The position numbers and the translations under genes were made by a program. From positions 81,536 to 145,535 of the forward strand of contig NZ_JAKGAK010000007.1 in assembly GCF_023061185.1 (NCBI RefSeq): 64,000 nucleotides of DNA, written 5' to 3'. Positions 20,357 through 29,018 of the stretch are shown here, in pieces. The notes below the pieces were generated by a model, which saw only the letters and a list, made by a program, of their open reading frames with translations, was not told where the DNA came from and made no database searches. Position 1 is the first letter of the stretch. Each line of letters starts with the position of its first letter. The DNA is from Chromohalobacter beijerinckii. Its GTDB lineage: Bacteria > Pseudomonadota > Gammaproteobacteria > Pseudomonadales > Halomonadaceae.

Positions 20357-21643
20357 TTAGAAGCGGTAGGTCAGTTGGGCGCCGACGCCATGGGCCGTGT
20401 TTTTATAATCACCACTGAAGGAGGTGCCCTTTTCCTCATCGACCTGTTCCACCGAGGCAGTGTCTTCCCAGAGGTAGGTGTACGCCAGATCAACAGTCAT
20501 GTTGGGTATCGGCGACCAACCAGCCCCCAACGAAAAAATGGTGCGGTCGCCGGAGGGCACGCGCACAGTACGTACGTCGTCACTGATCGGTGAGTCATCA
20601 TATGCCAAGCCAGAACGCAGCACCCAATCGCGATTGAGCTGGTAGGAAAGCCCCGCAGCGTATTGCCATGCATCGTCGTAGTCCTGGGCTTCGTTGATAT
20701 CGACACCCGGGATGTCGTTTTCCACAACCAGCTTGTCGAAGCGACTCCAGCGTACATATGCCGCACCTGCCATGATTGTCCAGCGGTCATCCAGCTCATG
20801 AGTCACCGAGAAGTCAACCGTTTCAGGCAGCGTGATAGATAGTCCCGCCGCTGAGCTATCACTAAACGTCGATAGCGTTTGCGAATTGAAGACATCGGAT
20901 GCTTTGACATCCCCTTCCAAATCGTAATCGACCTTGGAGCGATAGGTCAGGCCCAAGGTGGTGGACTCGACCGGCCGATAGAGCACGCCGACGTTGTAGC
21001 CCCAGGCCTCGTCATCACCTTGCACATTGACCGTACCGTCACTACCGCCGGGGATCGGATTCGGTGTTTTGCTCTCCAACTCGCCGTCGATCATGTTGTA
21101 GGTGATACCCAGGCCCACAGAAAGTTTGTCATTGAACTTGTAGGAAAGCGTCGGCTGCGCTGTCACCACTTCGACATCGCTGTAGTTACCGAAGTAACGT
21201 CCCTGGGATTGATTGTCGTAATCCGTGATGACACCGAAAGGCGCATATACCCCGAAACCAAAGGTCCAACGCTCATCGATAGGCTGCACGTAATAGCCGA
21301 ACGGAATCGTGGTTCCCGGTACGACATCGCTATCGGAAATCCCCGGCGTTGATGCAGGACCACTAAGCGTGGGACTCATCCCTTGAGTGTTCTCTATATC
21401 GGTACTCACATCCAGATAGGTTGCCCCAGCCGTGATCTGAGCGCGGTCGAGAAACGACATGCCCGCCGGGTTGCCATACACAATGGAGGCATCAGTGACA
21501 TTGGAGGTCCGTCCGGCAAAGGCGTTGCCCTGGCCACTGACACTTTGTTCGTTGAGCTGAAAGGCACCGCCCAGTGCCTGCCCCGATAGCGTGGCACTGG
21601 CGACGGCAACCGCGAGTGTGAGCTTGTTGATCTTGTTATGCAT
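20357..21643 (-). CDS. Outer membrane FadL/OmpP1/TodX family transporter
   Basis: A 428-residue beta-barrel protein for uptake of hydrophobic compounds such as long-chain fatty acids. The signal peptide (first about 25 residues, ending in GQALGG) is followed by the conserved hatch start AFQLNEQSVSGQGNAFAG and the NPAGMSFL motif. The protein ends in QLTYRF, an aromatic C-terminus typical of barrel proteins recognised by the Bam complex. It is monocistronic. The substrate cannot be told from sequence; fatty acid uptake is the default inference. Confidence 0.9.
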   Translation of the reverse strand: MHNKINKLTLAVAVASATLSGQALGGAFQLNEQSVSGQGNAFAGRTSNVTDASIVYGNPAGMSFLDRAQITAGATYLDVSTDIENTQGMSPTLSGPASTPGISDSDVVPGTTIPFGYYVQPIDERWTFGFGVYAPFGVITDYDNQSQGRYFGNYSDVEVVTAQPTLSYKFNDKLSVGLGITYNMIDGELESKTPNPIPGGSDGTVNVQGDDEAWGYNVGVLYRPVESTTLGLTYRSKVDYDLEGDVKASDVFNSQTLSTFSDSSAAGLSITLPETVDFSVTHELDDRWTIMAGAAYVRWSRFDKLVVENDIPGVDINEAQDYDDAWQYAAGLSYQLNRDWVLRSGLAYDDSPISDDVRTVRVPSGDRTIFSLGAGWSPIPNMTVDLAYTYLWEDTASVEQVDEEKGTSFSGDYKNTAHGVGAQLTYRF

Positions 21644-21759
21644 GAAAACGTCCTCTTCTGCGGAGACGTGGAGGCGAAAATTGTCTTAGGTTTTTTTACC
21701 CTTGCCCGAATAATGGCGTGCCTCTTCGTTTTGGCCGATGGGCGTTTTCAAGTCAAGAG

Positions 21760-21769
21760 CAAACGTTTG
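21760..21769. promoter_or_regulatory. Palindrome upstream of the FadL gene
   Basis: CAAACGTTTG is a perfect palindrome about 115 bases upstream of the FadL start. It resembles the half-sites of the fatty-acid repressor PsrA (G/CAAAC and GTTTG/C) but lacks the two-to-four-base spacer in that consensus, so the link is weak. Confidence 0.3.
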
Positions 21770-21902
21770 TTTTAATCTTAGAAACGCTCATTCTTTAGTC
21801 TTATAAGCAGTCCCTCATCTGATCTATTTCAGGGCATGAGGAATACTTCTTCAAGAATTTCAGCTTTTTATCGTAGGGCAGTGAAAATAGGCTAGGATCG
21901 AC

Positions 21903-21934
21903 TTGACCTTTGTGTAACACACAGGTTTTAGACT
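21903..21934 (+). promoter_or_regulatory. MerR-family metal-responsive promoter/operator
   Basis: TTGACC (-35, 21903-21908) and TAGACT (-10, 21929-21934) are separated by a stretched 20-base spacer, the hallmark of MerR-activated promoters. The spacer carries the near-perfect dyad ACCTTTGTGT-A-ACACACAGGT (21906-21926). It lies 25 bases before the MerR gene and should drive that gene and copA together. Confidence 0.75.
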
Positions 21935-21958
21935 TTTCTCACCATTCAGGAGAGTGCC

Positions 21959-22396
21959 ATGAAAGTCAGCGATCTGGCCCGCACCGCTGGCGTTACCGGC
22001 GAAACGGTACGCCATTACACACGCGAGGGATTACTGCATCCGCAACGCGATCCCGACAACGGCTATCAACTCTATGATGCCGACGACCTCAATCGACTGC
22101 GTTTCATACAACGCGCTCGCACGCTGGGGTTCAGTCTTCGTGAGGTGCGCGAGATTCTCGAGCATGCCGACCATGGCGACTCTCCATGCCCCATGGTGCG
22201 CGACCTACTGGCCGAACGCTTGCCGGAAATTCGGTCGCGCATCCGTGAGTTACAGGCCCTGGCGACACGCATGGAACACGCCCTGGAGACCTGGCGCGAT
22301 ATGCCGGATGGCACGCCCGACGGCCACAGTTTGTGCCGGCTGATCGAGAGCCTGCCAATGGAAAGTGACGACGATTTCTCACGCCAGGCGCCATGA
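21959..22396 (+). CDS. MerR-family metal-responsive transcriptional regulator
   Basis: A 145-residue MerR protein: winged helix-turn-helix ([20 protein letters not shown], residues 1-70), a dimerisation helix (about 80-115) and a metal-binding end. Cys77 (in SPCPMV) lies where CadR and ZntR have a metal ligand, and Cys126 (GHSLC) is in the C-terminal loop; the CueR pair C112/C120 is absent. It should bend the long-spacer promoter just upstream and activate itself and the ATPase gene. The metal is inferred from copA (Cu+/Ag+), but other soft metals are possible. AGGAGA precedes the ATG. Confidence 0.88.
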   Translation: MKVSDLARTAGVTGETVRHYTREGLLHPQRDPDNGYQLYDADDLNRLRFIQRARTLGFSLREVREILEHADHGDSPCPMVRDLLAERLPEIRSRIRELQALATRMEHALETWRDMPDGTPDGHSLCRLIESLPMESDDDFSRQAP

Positions 22397-22419
22397 GCTC
22401 AGCCGAAGGAGAACGCAAG

Positions 22420-24984
22420 ATGCGCACAACGGCTCCCCATTCTTTCACCGTGCCCGGCATGAACTGCCAGGGCTGCGTCAAACGCATGCGCGAGGCGATC
22501 CAAGCCGAAGACACGCAGGCCGAAGTCACCGGCGAGCCCGGTGAAAAGCGTCTCAGTGTCGAATCATCCCTGGACACGGCACGCCTGGGCGCGTTGCTCG
22601 AGCAGGCAGGTTACCCTCCGACAACGCATGCACCGGAAACGACGACGAGTACCACTGACGACAGCGCATCAGCGGTGACTTCGACTGCCTCAAGCGGCGA
22701 CCGGCACGATGCCCAAGCAACGCGCGACGGGGCGCCAGTCCGTCTATCGTTGTCCGGGATGACCTGCGCCGGCTGCGTCAACACCATTACCCAGGCCTTG
22801 AACGCCACGCCCGGGGTGCGCTCGGCCAGCGTCAACTTCGGCTCGCACACCGCCGAGGTCTTCGGCGACGCGCGCCCCCAGCAGCTGATCGATGCCGTCG
22901 AAGCGGTCGGCTACGGCGCCGAACGCATCGAGGATCTCGGCCAGGCGGCGCGCACCCGCGAGCAAAACGAGGCGCACGAGTACCGTCAACGGCTCCGCGA
23001 CACCGCATTGGGGCTTATCCCCGGTGTGCTGCTGATGGGCAGCATGCTGTTCCACCATCCACAGTTGAGCGGTCCGGAACGCTGGGTCTGGCTGCTGATC
23101 GGCGTGGCCACGCTAGGCATCATGGCCACGGCGGGCCGGCGTTTCTTCGTCAATGCCTGGAAAACCTTCCGTCATCATCAGGCCAACATGGATACCCTGA
23201 TCGCTGTCGGCACTGGCACCGCCTGGCTCTATTCGATGACGGTGGTGCTGATCCCCGAGGCGATTCCAGTCGCGGCGCGCGGGCTCTATTTCGAAGCCTC
23301 GGTGATGATCATCGGCCTGATCAGCCTCGGCAATGCCATGGAGTTGCGTGCCCGGGGACGCACATCCCGGGCGCTCAATCGTCTGCTCGACCTGCAGGCG
23401 CCCACCGCCCGGGTGATTCGCGACGGTGATGAACACGATGTCCCCCTCGAGGACGTCGCCGTCGACGAGCGGATTCGCGTGCGTCCCGGCGAACGCCTGG
23501 CCGTGGATGGCCGTGTCGAGGAAGGCGACAGCCATGTCGACGAATCAATGCTGACCGGCGAGCCGCTGCCCGCCGCCAAGCATGCCGGCGACGAAGTCAG
23601 TGCGGGGACGGTCAATGGCCGTGGCACGCTGGTCTATATTGCCACCCGTATCGGCGCCGACAGTCGCCTGGGGCGTATCGTCGAGCAAGTGGCCAGCGCC
23701 CAGAACTCTCGCCCTCCCATCGGCGCCCTGGCCGACCGAATTTCCGCCATTTTCGTGCCCAGTGTGTTGATCATCGCCGTACTCACGGCACTGGTCTGGT
23801 TCAATTTCGGCCCCGCGCCGCAGTTGGTCCACATGCTGGTCACTGCCACCACCGTACTGATCATTGCCTGCCCCTGCGCTCTGGGGCTGGCAACACCGAT
23901 GTCGACCATGATCGGCGTCGGCAAGGCCGCCGAGTACGGCATCCTGGTGCGCGATGGTGATGCACTGCAGACCGCCAGCAAGCTGACCACGCTGGTCGTC
24001 GACAAAACCGGCACGCTGACCGAGGGCCGCCCTCGCGTGACCACCGCTCAGTGGGCCACCGAGGATGCCCGCACCGCCTTGAGCTGGGTGGCGGCCCTCG
24101 AGCGTGGCTCCGAGCACCCCCTCGCCGAGGCTCTCGGCGACTACGCCGACCAGCAGGGCGCCACGCAAACCGCGCTTCCCGAGCTGCACGAGTTTCAAGC
24201 GCTCAGCGGGCGCGGCGTCACCGCCGTCACTGACACGGGTCAATCGCTGCGCTTGGGCAACGCCGCTCTGATGTACGAAGGCGCAGTCGAGTTGGGCCAG
24301 GCCCAAGCATGGGGCGCCGAGCTTGAAGACCAGGCACAGACACCGCTCTACCTGGCCGTCGACGGGCAGGTATTGGGCGTCTTCGGCATCAGCGATCCGT
24401 TGCGCGAGGATAGTCGCGACGCTGTCGCCCGCTTGCAGGCGGACGGCATCGAAGTCGTCATGCTGACCGGCGATAACGTGCATACCGCCCGGGCCGTAGC
24501 GAAGGCGCTGGGCATCGCGCGTGTCGAGGCCGAGCTGTTGCCCGAGGACAAACGCGAGATCGTCGTGCAGCTGCAACGCGACGGTCACCTCGTCGGTATG
24601 ACCGGCGACGGCATCAACGACGCCCCGGCCCTGGCACAAGCCGATGTCGGCTTCGCCATCGGCCAGGGCACCGACGTCGCGATCGAGTCGGCCGGCATCA
24701 CGCTGATGCGCAACTCCCTGCATGGCGTGGCCGATGCCATCGAGATCAGCCGCGCCACGCTGCGCAACATCAAGCAGAACCTGTGGGGCGCCTTTGGCTA
24801 TAACGGCCTGGGAATTCCCATCGCCGCCGGGGTCTTCTATCCGCTGACGGGGATGCTGCTCTCGCCCATCGTCGCCGCCGTGGCCATGTCGCTGTCCTCG
24901 GTCACCGTGGTCAGCAACGCCAACCGGTTGAGGCTGTTCAAATCCACGGCACGCAGCGCCAAGACATCCCAGGAGGAGACATGA
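22420..24984 (+). CDS. copA: Copper-exporting P1B-type ATPase CopA
   Basis: An 854-residue heavy-metal P-type ATPase that pumps Cu+ (or Ag+) out of the cytosol. It has two N-terminal HMA domains (GMNCQGC at 13-19 and GMTCAGC near 113-119) joined by a Ser/Thr-rich linker, the transmembrane IACPCALG metal site, the phosphorylation motif DKTGTLTEG, the HP locus (GSEHPLAEA) and [16 protein letters not shown]. The last membrane segments carry YN and MSLSS, marks of the Cu+ subgroup. AAGGAG eight bases upstream selects ATG 22420; an ATG at 22393 overlapping the merR stop is the alternative. Confidence 0.95.
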   Translation: MRTTAPHSFTVPGMNCQGCVKRMREAIQAEDTQAEVTGEPGEKRLSVESSLDTARLGALLEQAGYPPTTHAPETTTSTTDDSASAVTSTASSGDRHDAQATRDGAPVRLSLSGMTCAGCVNTITQALNATPGVRSASVNFGSHTAEVFGDARPQQLIDAVEAVGYGAERIEDLGQAARTREQNEAHEYRQRLRDTALGLIPGVLLMGSMLFHHPQLSGPERWVWLLIGVATLGIMATAGRRFFVNAWKTFRHHQANMDTLIAVGTGTAWLYSMTVVLIPEAIPVAARGLYFEASVMIIGLISLGNAMELRARGRTSRALNRLLDLQAPTARVIRDGDEHDVPLEDVAVDERIRVRPGERLAVDGRVEEGDSHVDESMLTGEPLPAAKHAGDEVSAGTVNGRGTLVYIATRIGADSRLGRIVEQVASAQNSRPPIGALADRISAIFVPSVLIIAVLTALVWFNFGPAPQLVHMLVTATTVLIIACPCALGLATPMSTMIGVGKAAEYGILVRDGDALQTASKLTTLVVDKTGTLTEGRPRVTTAQWATEDARTALSWVAALERGSEHPLAEALGDYADQQGATQTALPELHEFQALSGRGVTAVTDTGQSLRLGNAALMYEGAVELGQAQAWGAELEDQAQTPLYLAVDGQVLGVFGISDPLREDSRDAVARLQADGIEVVMLTGDNVHTARAVAKALGIARVEAELLPEDKREIVVQLQRDGHLVGMTGDGINDAPALAQADVGFAIGQGTDVAIESAGITLMRNSLHGVADAIEISRATLRNIKQNLWGAFGYNGLGIPIAAGVFYPLTGMLLSPIVAAVAMSLSSVTVVSNANRLRLFKSTARSAKTSQEET

Positions 24985-25058
24985 CGTTTCTCATCAATCT
25001 GATTGGGTTAGCATTGATAGCTGGCATCGTCTGGTGGTTCTGGCTATCGCCACGTTGA
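24981..25058 (+). CDS. 25-residue membrane peptide behind copA
   Basis: A 25-codon frame begins at an ATG overlapping the copA stop (ATGA) and has AGGAGG four bases upstream. The peptide is one hydrophobic helix ([20 protein letters not shown]) ending WLSPR. From general knowledge, similar N-termini (short helix ending WWFWL) anchor cupredoxin-domain proteins found next to copA in related bacteria; here the frame stops right after the anchor and no cupredoxin sequence follows. It may be a true small membrane protein coupled to CopA, or the remnant of a longer gene. Confidence 0.6.
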   Translation: MTFLINLIGLALIAGIVWWFWLSPR

Positions 25059-25118
25059 GGTCATTGCCCCGAGATGGCTATGCTGGAAGGCATCGCGTCG
25101 CAGCAAACGGGGAGTGAT

Positions 25119-25538
25119 ATGCCACGCATTCAAGGCGTTCTCGAAACCGCCCTCTACGTCACCGATATGGCCCGCGCCCGGGCCTTCTTCGAGAACGTGA
25201 TGACACTGTCGGCCTTTACTGCCGACCATCGCTTCACCGCTTACGAGGCCGGGCCAGGCAGCGTGTTGCTGCTGTTTCAACAAGGCAGCACCGACGAAAC
25301 CGTGAACTTGCCGCACGGTATGGGCACCATACCGCCCCACGATGGTTCCGGACGCGTGCATCTGGCGCTGGCCATCGATCGCGATGAGTTGGAAGACTGG
25401 GAAACCCAACTCGCCGCCCACGACATTCCCATCGAGGGCCGCACCCACTGGCCGAAAGGCGGTGAGAGCCTTTATTTCCGCGACCCCGACGGCCACCTTC
25501 TGGAACTGGCCACGCCCGGCGTCTGGCCGAACTACTGA
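25119..25538 (+). CDS. VOC (glyoxalase/bleomycin-resistance) superfamily protein
   Basis: A 139-residue single vicinal-oxygen-chelate domain. Two beta-alpha-beta modules are visible: VLETALYVTDMARARAFFEN at the start and VHLALAIDRDELEDWETQLA in the middle. Metal ligand candidates are His near residue 88 and Glu in HLLELATPG at the end, with the FRDPDGHLLEL signature. The reaction is unknown; lyases, dioxygenases and antibiotic-binding proteins share the fold. GGGGAG lies before the ATG at 25119. Confidence 0.85.
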   Translation: MPRIQGVLETALYVTDMARARAFFENVMTLSAFTADHRFTAYEAGPGSVLLLFQQGSTDETVNLPHGMGTIPPHDGSGRVHLALAIDRDELEDWETQLAAHDIPIEGRTHWPKGGESLYFRDPDGHLLELATPGVWPNY

Positions 25539-25540
25539 GA

Positions 25541-25678
25541 GGGAAGACGTCAGTACGACGCTACGCGTCTTGAAGAAGGAAGAACGGCGCTTTGCGCCTG
25601 GCAGAAATCCCAGGAAGAAGAATCGTTCTCGACTTCTAGCTTCTTCCCTCTTCCCTCTTCCCTCTTCCCTCTTCCCTC
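25541..25678. repeat. Structured intergenic repeat, copy B (downstream of recJ)
   Basis: The 138-base spacer starts GAGGGAAGA and ends in five tandem TTCCCTC heptads (25644-25678), which can pair back to the start. Inside are hairpins GACGC-TAC-GCGTC (25557-25569) and GGCGC-TTT-GCGCC (25586-25598). The second hairpin and its flanks match copy A, with compensatory stem changes. The last heptad abuts the recJ stop codon. Confidence 0.7.
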
Positions 25679-27475
25679 TTAAACAGGTTCGGCGTGCTCG
25701 ATCATCAACTGCAACGACTCACGCCCCCGCCAGCGGTTGCGCGATAGTTTGTAGGCACAGCGCAGACGATCGCCCAGGCCGAACGGCGGCAGCTCGCCAG
25801 GCGTCAGGGCACGAAACCAGATCGCCTTGAGGCTCACCGCGCCACACGAGAGTTCGAGCATCAGATGATTGCCCTCCGCACCCACCGGGCGTAGCTGCTC
25901 GATGCGAAACTCACCGTCGAACAGCGGGGCATCAAACTCACGACCATAGGGTGCCAGGCGCGCCAGCTCATCCACCGCCGCCAGTGACAGCTGCTCGGGC
26001 AGCAAGGCACCGTCGGTGAGCACATAGGGAAATAGTTCGCGGCCACTAAGCTGTTCCTCGACCGCCGTGAGGAAGGCCTCGCGAAATTCCGCCAGACGCT
26101 CGCGCGGTACGCCAATGCCCGCCGCTCCCCGGTGGCCCCCGAAGCGTGGCAATGCCTCGGGAGCCAGTTCATGCGCGCGCTGCAATGCGTCTCGCAAGTG
26201 CAACCCTTCGATGGAACGCCCCGAGCCGGTCAGCATGCCCGGCGCAGCGGCCGGTGTAAGCACCAGCGTGGGACGTCCGAAGGCCTGGACCAGACGCGAG
26301 GCGACGATGCCCTGCACGCCGGCGTGGCCATCCTCAAGAAACACCACGATCGCCGAGGCACCCTCGGCCAGCGCGTCGAGCGCCAATGCCCGAGCGCTCT
26401 CGACCATGTCCGCCTCGATCGCCTTGCGCGACTGGTTGTCGGTATCCAGCACCTCGAGATGACGCCGTGCCGAGGCATCATCGGCGGCGAGCATGAAGTG
26501 CAGCGCCGCGTAAGGGTCATCGAGGCGCGAGCGCGCGTTGATGCGCGGCCCCATCTGAAAGGCCAGGGTTTCGGCATCGAAGGGGATGCTATCGTCCCCC
26601 AGCCGCTCGGCCATGACCCGCCAGCAGGCGGCGCCCATGCGGTTGATCAACGTCAGCCCATGGCTGACCACGGCACGGTTGGCGGGACTCGCCCCCAGCG
26701 AGACGCAATCCGCCACGGTCCCCAAGGCGACGTAAGACAGCCACGGCGACAATTTCGGGGTCGAGGGCGCGGCCACACCCTGCTCGATGAGCACCGAACG
26801 CGTCAGTGACATGGTCAACCATGCCACCATGCAACCGGCGATGGTGGGGTCCGGGTAATCGCAATCGCTGCGCGTGGGATTGACGGTGGCATACGCCGAC
26901 GCCGGTGGCCCCGCCGTCGGCAAGGCATGATGGTCGGTCACCACGACATCGAGACCCGCCTCACGCAGACGCGCGATACGCGGCTCGTCGGAGCTACCGC
27001 AGTCGGCGGTGATCACCAGGCTAGGTCGTGGCGACAATGCAAGAGTACGCTCCACCAGCGGCAGACTGATACCGTAGCCATCGAAGATACGGTGGCCTAT
27101 CAAGCTGTGCAGCTTATGCATCGGCACGCCGAACAGTTCGTTCAGGGTCCGCAGGATGACCACGTGCGAGGTGATACCGTCGACGTCGTAATCGGTCAAG
27201 ATGCCGATATGCTCGCCCTCGGTCACCGCCAGGGCGATCCGCTCGGCAGCACGGCGCGCGTCCTGCAGACGTTCGGGGTGCGCCAGATAGCGCAAGCTGG
27301 GGTCGATCAGCGACGCGATATCGTCTGTGTAGTCGTGCAGACGCCCAGCCAGTATCCGCGCCTGCAGTTCGCTGAGCCCGACCGACTGCGCGCGGCGGTA
27401 GACACTCTCATCACGCGGACGTGACAGGATGCGACGGTTCAGCAGGCGTTGCGGATCGTGCTCGGCTACTGACAC
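25679..27475 (-). CDS. recJ: Single-stranded-DNA-specific exonuclease RecJ (DHH family)
   Basis: A 598-residue DHH-family 5'-3' exonuclease for recombination and mismatch repair. The metal motifs are DYDVDG (95-100), TADCGSSD and TDHH (180-183), then ALGTVADCVSL and GPRINARSRLDD. The DHHA1 domain carries RFGGHRGAAG. Several motifs differ from E. coli RecJ (LIGHRIFDGYG for VPNRFEDGYG), so it is a divergent member. GAGGAG six bases before a GTG at 27475 fixes the start; an ATG at 27526 adds unrelated residues. It lies downstream of thrC. Confidence 0.88.
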   Translation of the reverse strand: MSVAEHDPQRLLNRRILSRPRDESVYRRAQSVGLSELQARILAGRLHDYTDDIASLIDPSLRYLAHPERLQDARRAAERIALAVTEGEHIGILTDYDVDGITSHVVILRTLNELFGVPMHKLHSLIGHRIFDGYGISLPLVERTLALSPRPSLVITADCGSSDEPRIARLREAGLDVVVTDHHALPTAGPPASAYATVNPTRSDCDYPDPTIAGCMVAWLTMSLTRSVLIEQGVAAPSTPKLSPWLSYVALGTVADCVSLGASPANRAVVSHGLTLINRMGAACWRVMAERLGDDSIPFDAETLAFQMGPRINARSRLDDPYAALHFMLAADDASARRHLEVLDTDNQSRKAIEADMVESARALALDALAEGASAIVVFLEDGHAGVQGIVASRLVQAFGRPTLVLTPAAAPGMLTGSGRSIEGLHLRDALQRAHELAPEALPRFGGHRGAAGIGVPRERLAEFREAFLTAVEEQLSGRELFPYVLTDGALLPEQLSLAAVDELARLAPYGREFDAPLFDGEFRIEQLRPVGAEGNHLMLELSCGAVSLKAIWFRALTPGELPPFGLGDRLRCAYKLSRNRWRGRESLQLMIEHAEPV

Positions 27476-27543
27476 GAATGACTCCTCGGGAGACGGCGGA
27501 TGGCAAGCTGGAGCGGCGCGGGTCACTACGACGCTCCGGGGCG

Positions 27544-28932
27544 TCAGCGGCGCTGTTCGGCGACGAAGGCCTGCACGGCCTCGAGCTCGGCCGGCAGCAC
27601 GGTGTAACGCTCTTCACGCTCGAGCAAACCGGCCATGTGTGCGGGCAGCGGCACACCCTCGAAGCCCGCCTGGAGCACCGCGTCGGCGAACTTGGCCGGG
27701 TGCGCGGTCGCCAGGGTGATCATCGGCGTCGAGGCATCCGCACGCATACGCTCGGCGGCACGATAGCCGGTCGCGGTATGCGGATCGAGCAACTCCTTGG
27801 TACGCCCATGCGCGTCGCGAATCACCTCGAGGATGGTGTCGTCATCGACGCTGTGGCTGACGAATTTCTCGCGTAGCCGTGCCAGCGGTGCTTCGGCGAG
27901 AACCGCCGGCTCTTGCTGAAAGCGCTCGAGCAGATCGCGCACGGCATCGCCATCGCGGTCGTAAGCCTCGAACAGCAAACGTTCGAAGTTCGACGACACC
28001 ACGATATCCATCGACGGTGCCAGGGTCGCCTTGAGCGCCTGTTTGGAGAAGTCGTTGTCGGCCAGGGTGCGATGCAGGATGTCGTTGGCATTGGTCGCGA
28101 CGACGAACTGCTTGACCGGCAGTCCCATGCGATAGGCCACGTAGCCGGCGAAAACATTGCCGAAGTTGGCCGACGGCACGCTGAAGCTCACCTCGCGATG
28201 CGGTGCGCCCAACGCCACCGCAGAGGCCACGTAATAGACCACCTGCGCCATGATGCGCGCCCAGTTGATGGAGTTGACCGCCACCAGGCGCGTGCCATTC
28301 AGGAACGTTTGATCGGCGAAGCTTGCCTTGACCATCGCCTGGGCGTCGTCGAAATCGCCCTCGATGGCGATGTTGAAGACGTTGTCGGCCAGCACCGAGG
28401 TCATCTGTCGACGCTGAACCTCGGAGACACGCTTATGCGGATGCAGGATGAAGATGTCGAGGTTGTCGCAATGCCGACAGCCTTCGATCGCCGCCGACCC
28501 GGTATCGCCGGATGTTGCGCCCATGATCACCGCACGCTCGCCACGCTTGGCCAGGAAGTGATCGAGGATGCGCCCCAGCAACTGCAGGGCGACATCCTTG
28601 AACGCCAGCGTCGGACCGTGGAACAGCTCGAGCAGGAAGTGGTTGCTGGCAAGCTGGTTGAGCGGCACGACGGCTTCATGACTGAAGGTCGCGTAGGCGT
28701 CCTTCACCAGTTGCCGGAAGGTGTCGTCGTCGATCTCGCCACCGACGAAGGGCTTCATCACGCGAAACGCGATCTCGGCGTAGGAGAGTCCCGCCATCGC
28801 CTCGAGATCCTCCGTCGAGAGCGTGGGAATCGTCTCCGGCACGTAGAGACCGCCATCGGAGGCCATCCCGGTGAGCACGACATCCTCGAAGGACAACGCG
28901 GGCGAGCGCCCGCGGGTACTGATGTAACGCAT
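27544..28932 (-). CDS. thrC: Threonine synthase ThrC
   Basis: A 462-residue PLP enzyme converting O-phosphohomoserine to threonine. It starts MRYISTRG as in the long (proteobacterial) threonine synthases. The PLP lysine is K112 in HGPTLAFKDVALQ, and MGATSGDTGSAA is the phosphate-binding loop. It lies 86 bases downstream of hom, the two last steps before threonine from aspartate semialdehyde side by side. Confidence 0.97.
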   Translation of the reverse strand: MRYISTRGRSPALSFEDVVLTGMASDGGLYVPETIPTLSTEDLEAMAGLSYAEIAFRVMKPFVGGEIDDDTFRQLVKDAYATFSHEAVVPLNQLASNHFLLELFHGPTLAFKDVALQLLGRILDHFLAKRGERAVIMGATSGDTGSAAIEGCRHCDNLDIFILHPHKRVSEVQRRQMTSVLADNVFNIAIEGDFDDAQAMVKASFADQTFLNGTRLVAVNSINWARIMAQVVYYVASAVALGAPHREVSFSVPSANFGNVFAGYVAYRMGLPVKQFVVATNANDILHRTLADNDFSKQALKATLAPSMDIVVSSNFERLLFEAYDRDGDAVRDLLERFQQEPAVLAEAPLARLREKFVSHSVDDDTILEVIRDAHGRTKELLDPHTATGYRAAERMRADASTPMITLATAHPAKFADAVLQAGFEGVPLPAHMAGLLEREERYTVLPAELEAVQAFVAEQRR

Positions 28933-28949
28933 ACTTCACTCCGTGAGTG

Positions 28950-29017
28950 GCGAGCTGCGGGCTTCGAGCGGCGAGCTGGTTCTGCTCGAAGCCCGGTGCT
29001 CGCGACTCGAAGCTTGG
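28950..29017. repeat. Heptad-repeat palindrome between hom and thrC
   Basis: The spacer is built of degenerate seven-base units: GCGAGCT, GCGGGCT, TCGAGCG, GCGAGCT on the left and GCTCGAA, GCCCGGT, GCTCGCG, ACTCGAA on the right. The right half is roughly the reverse complement of the left, so the whole can fold into one long imperfect hairpin. Base sequence differs from copies A and B, but the seven-base period is shared. Confidence 0.6.
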
Positions 29018-29018
29018 T

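Larger units (their letters stand above)
21644..21958. other. Divergent intergenic region fadL / merR
   Basis: This 315-base A/T-richer spacer holds the promoters of the FadL gene (leftward) and the metal operon (rightward). The two recognisable elements are a ten-base palindrome at 21760-21769 and the MerR-type promoter at 21903-21934, listed separately. I see no open reading frame or repeat in the rest. Confidence 0.7.

Noticed and set aside
23545..24723. 392-codon open frame antisense to copA
   Set aside because: High G+C codon bias of copA leaves antisense frames open; composition is Gln/Gly/Asp-rich nonsense without motifs.
25644..25678. TTCCCTC tandem repeat as a CRISPR or phase-variation switch
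   Set aside because: No spacers of unique sequence, and the repeat lies after the recJ stop, outside coding sequence.
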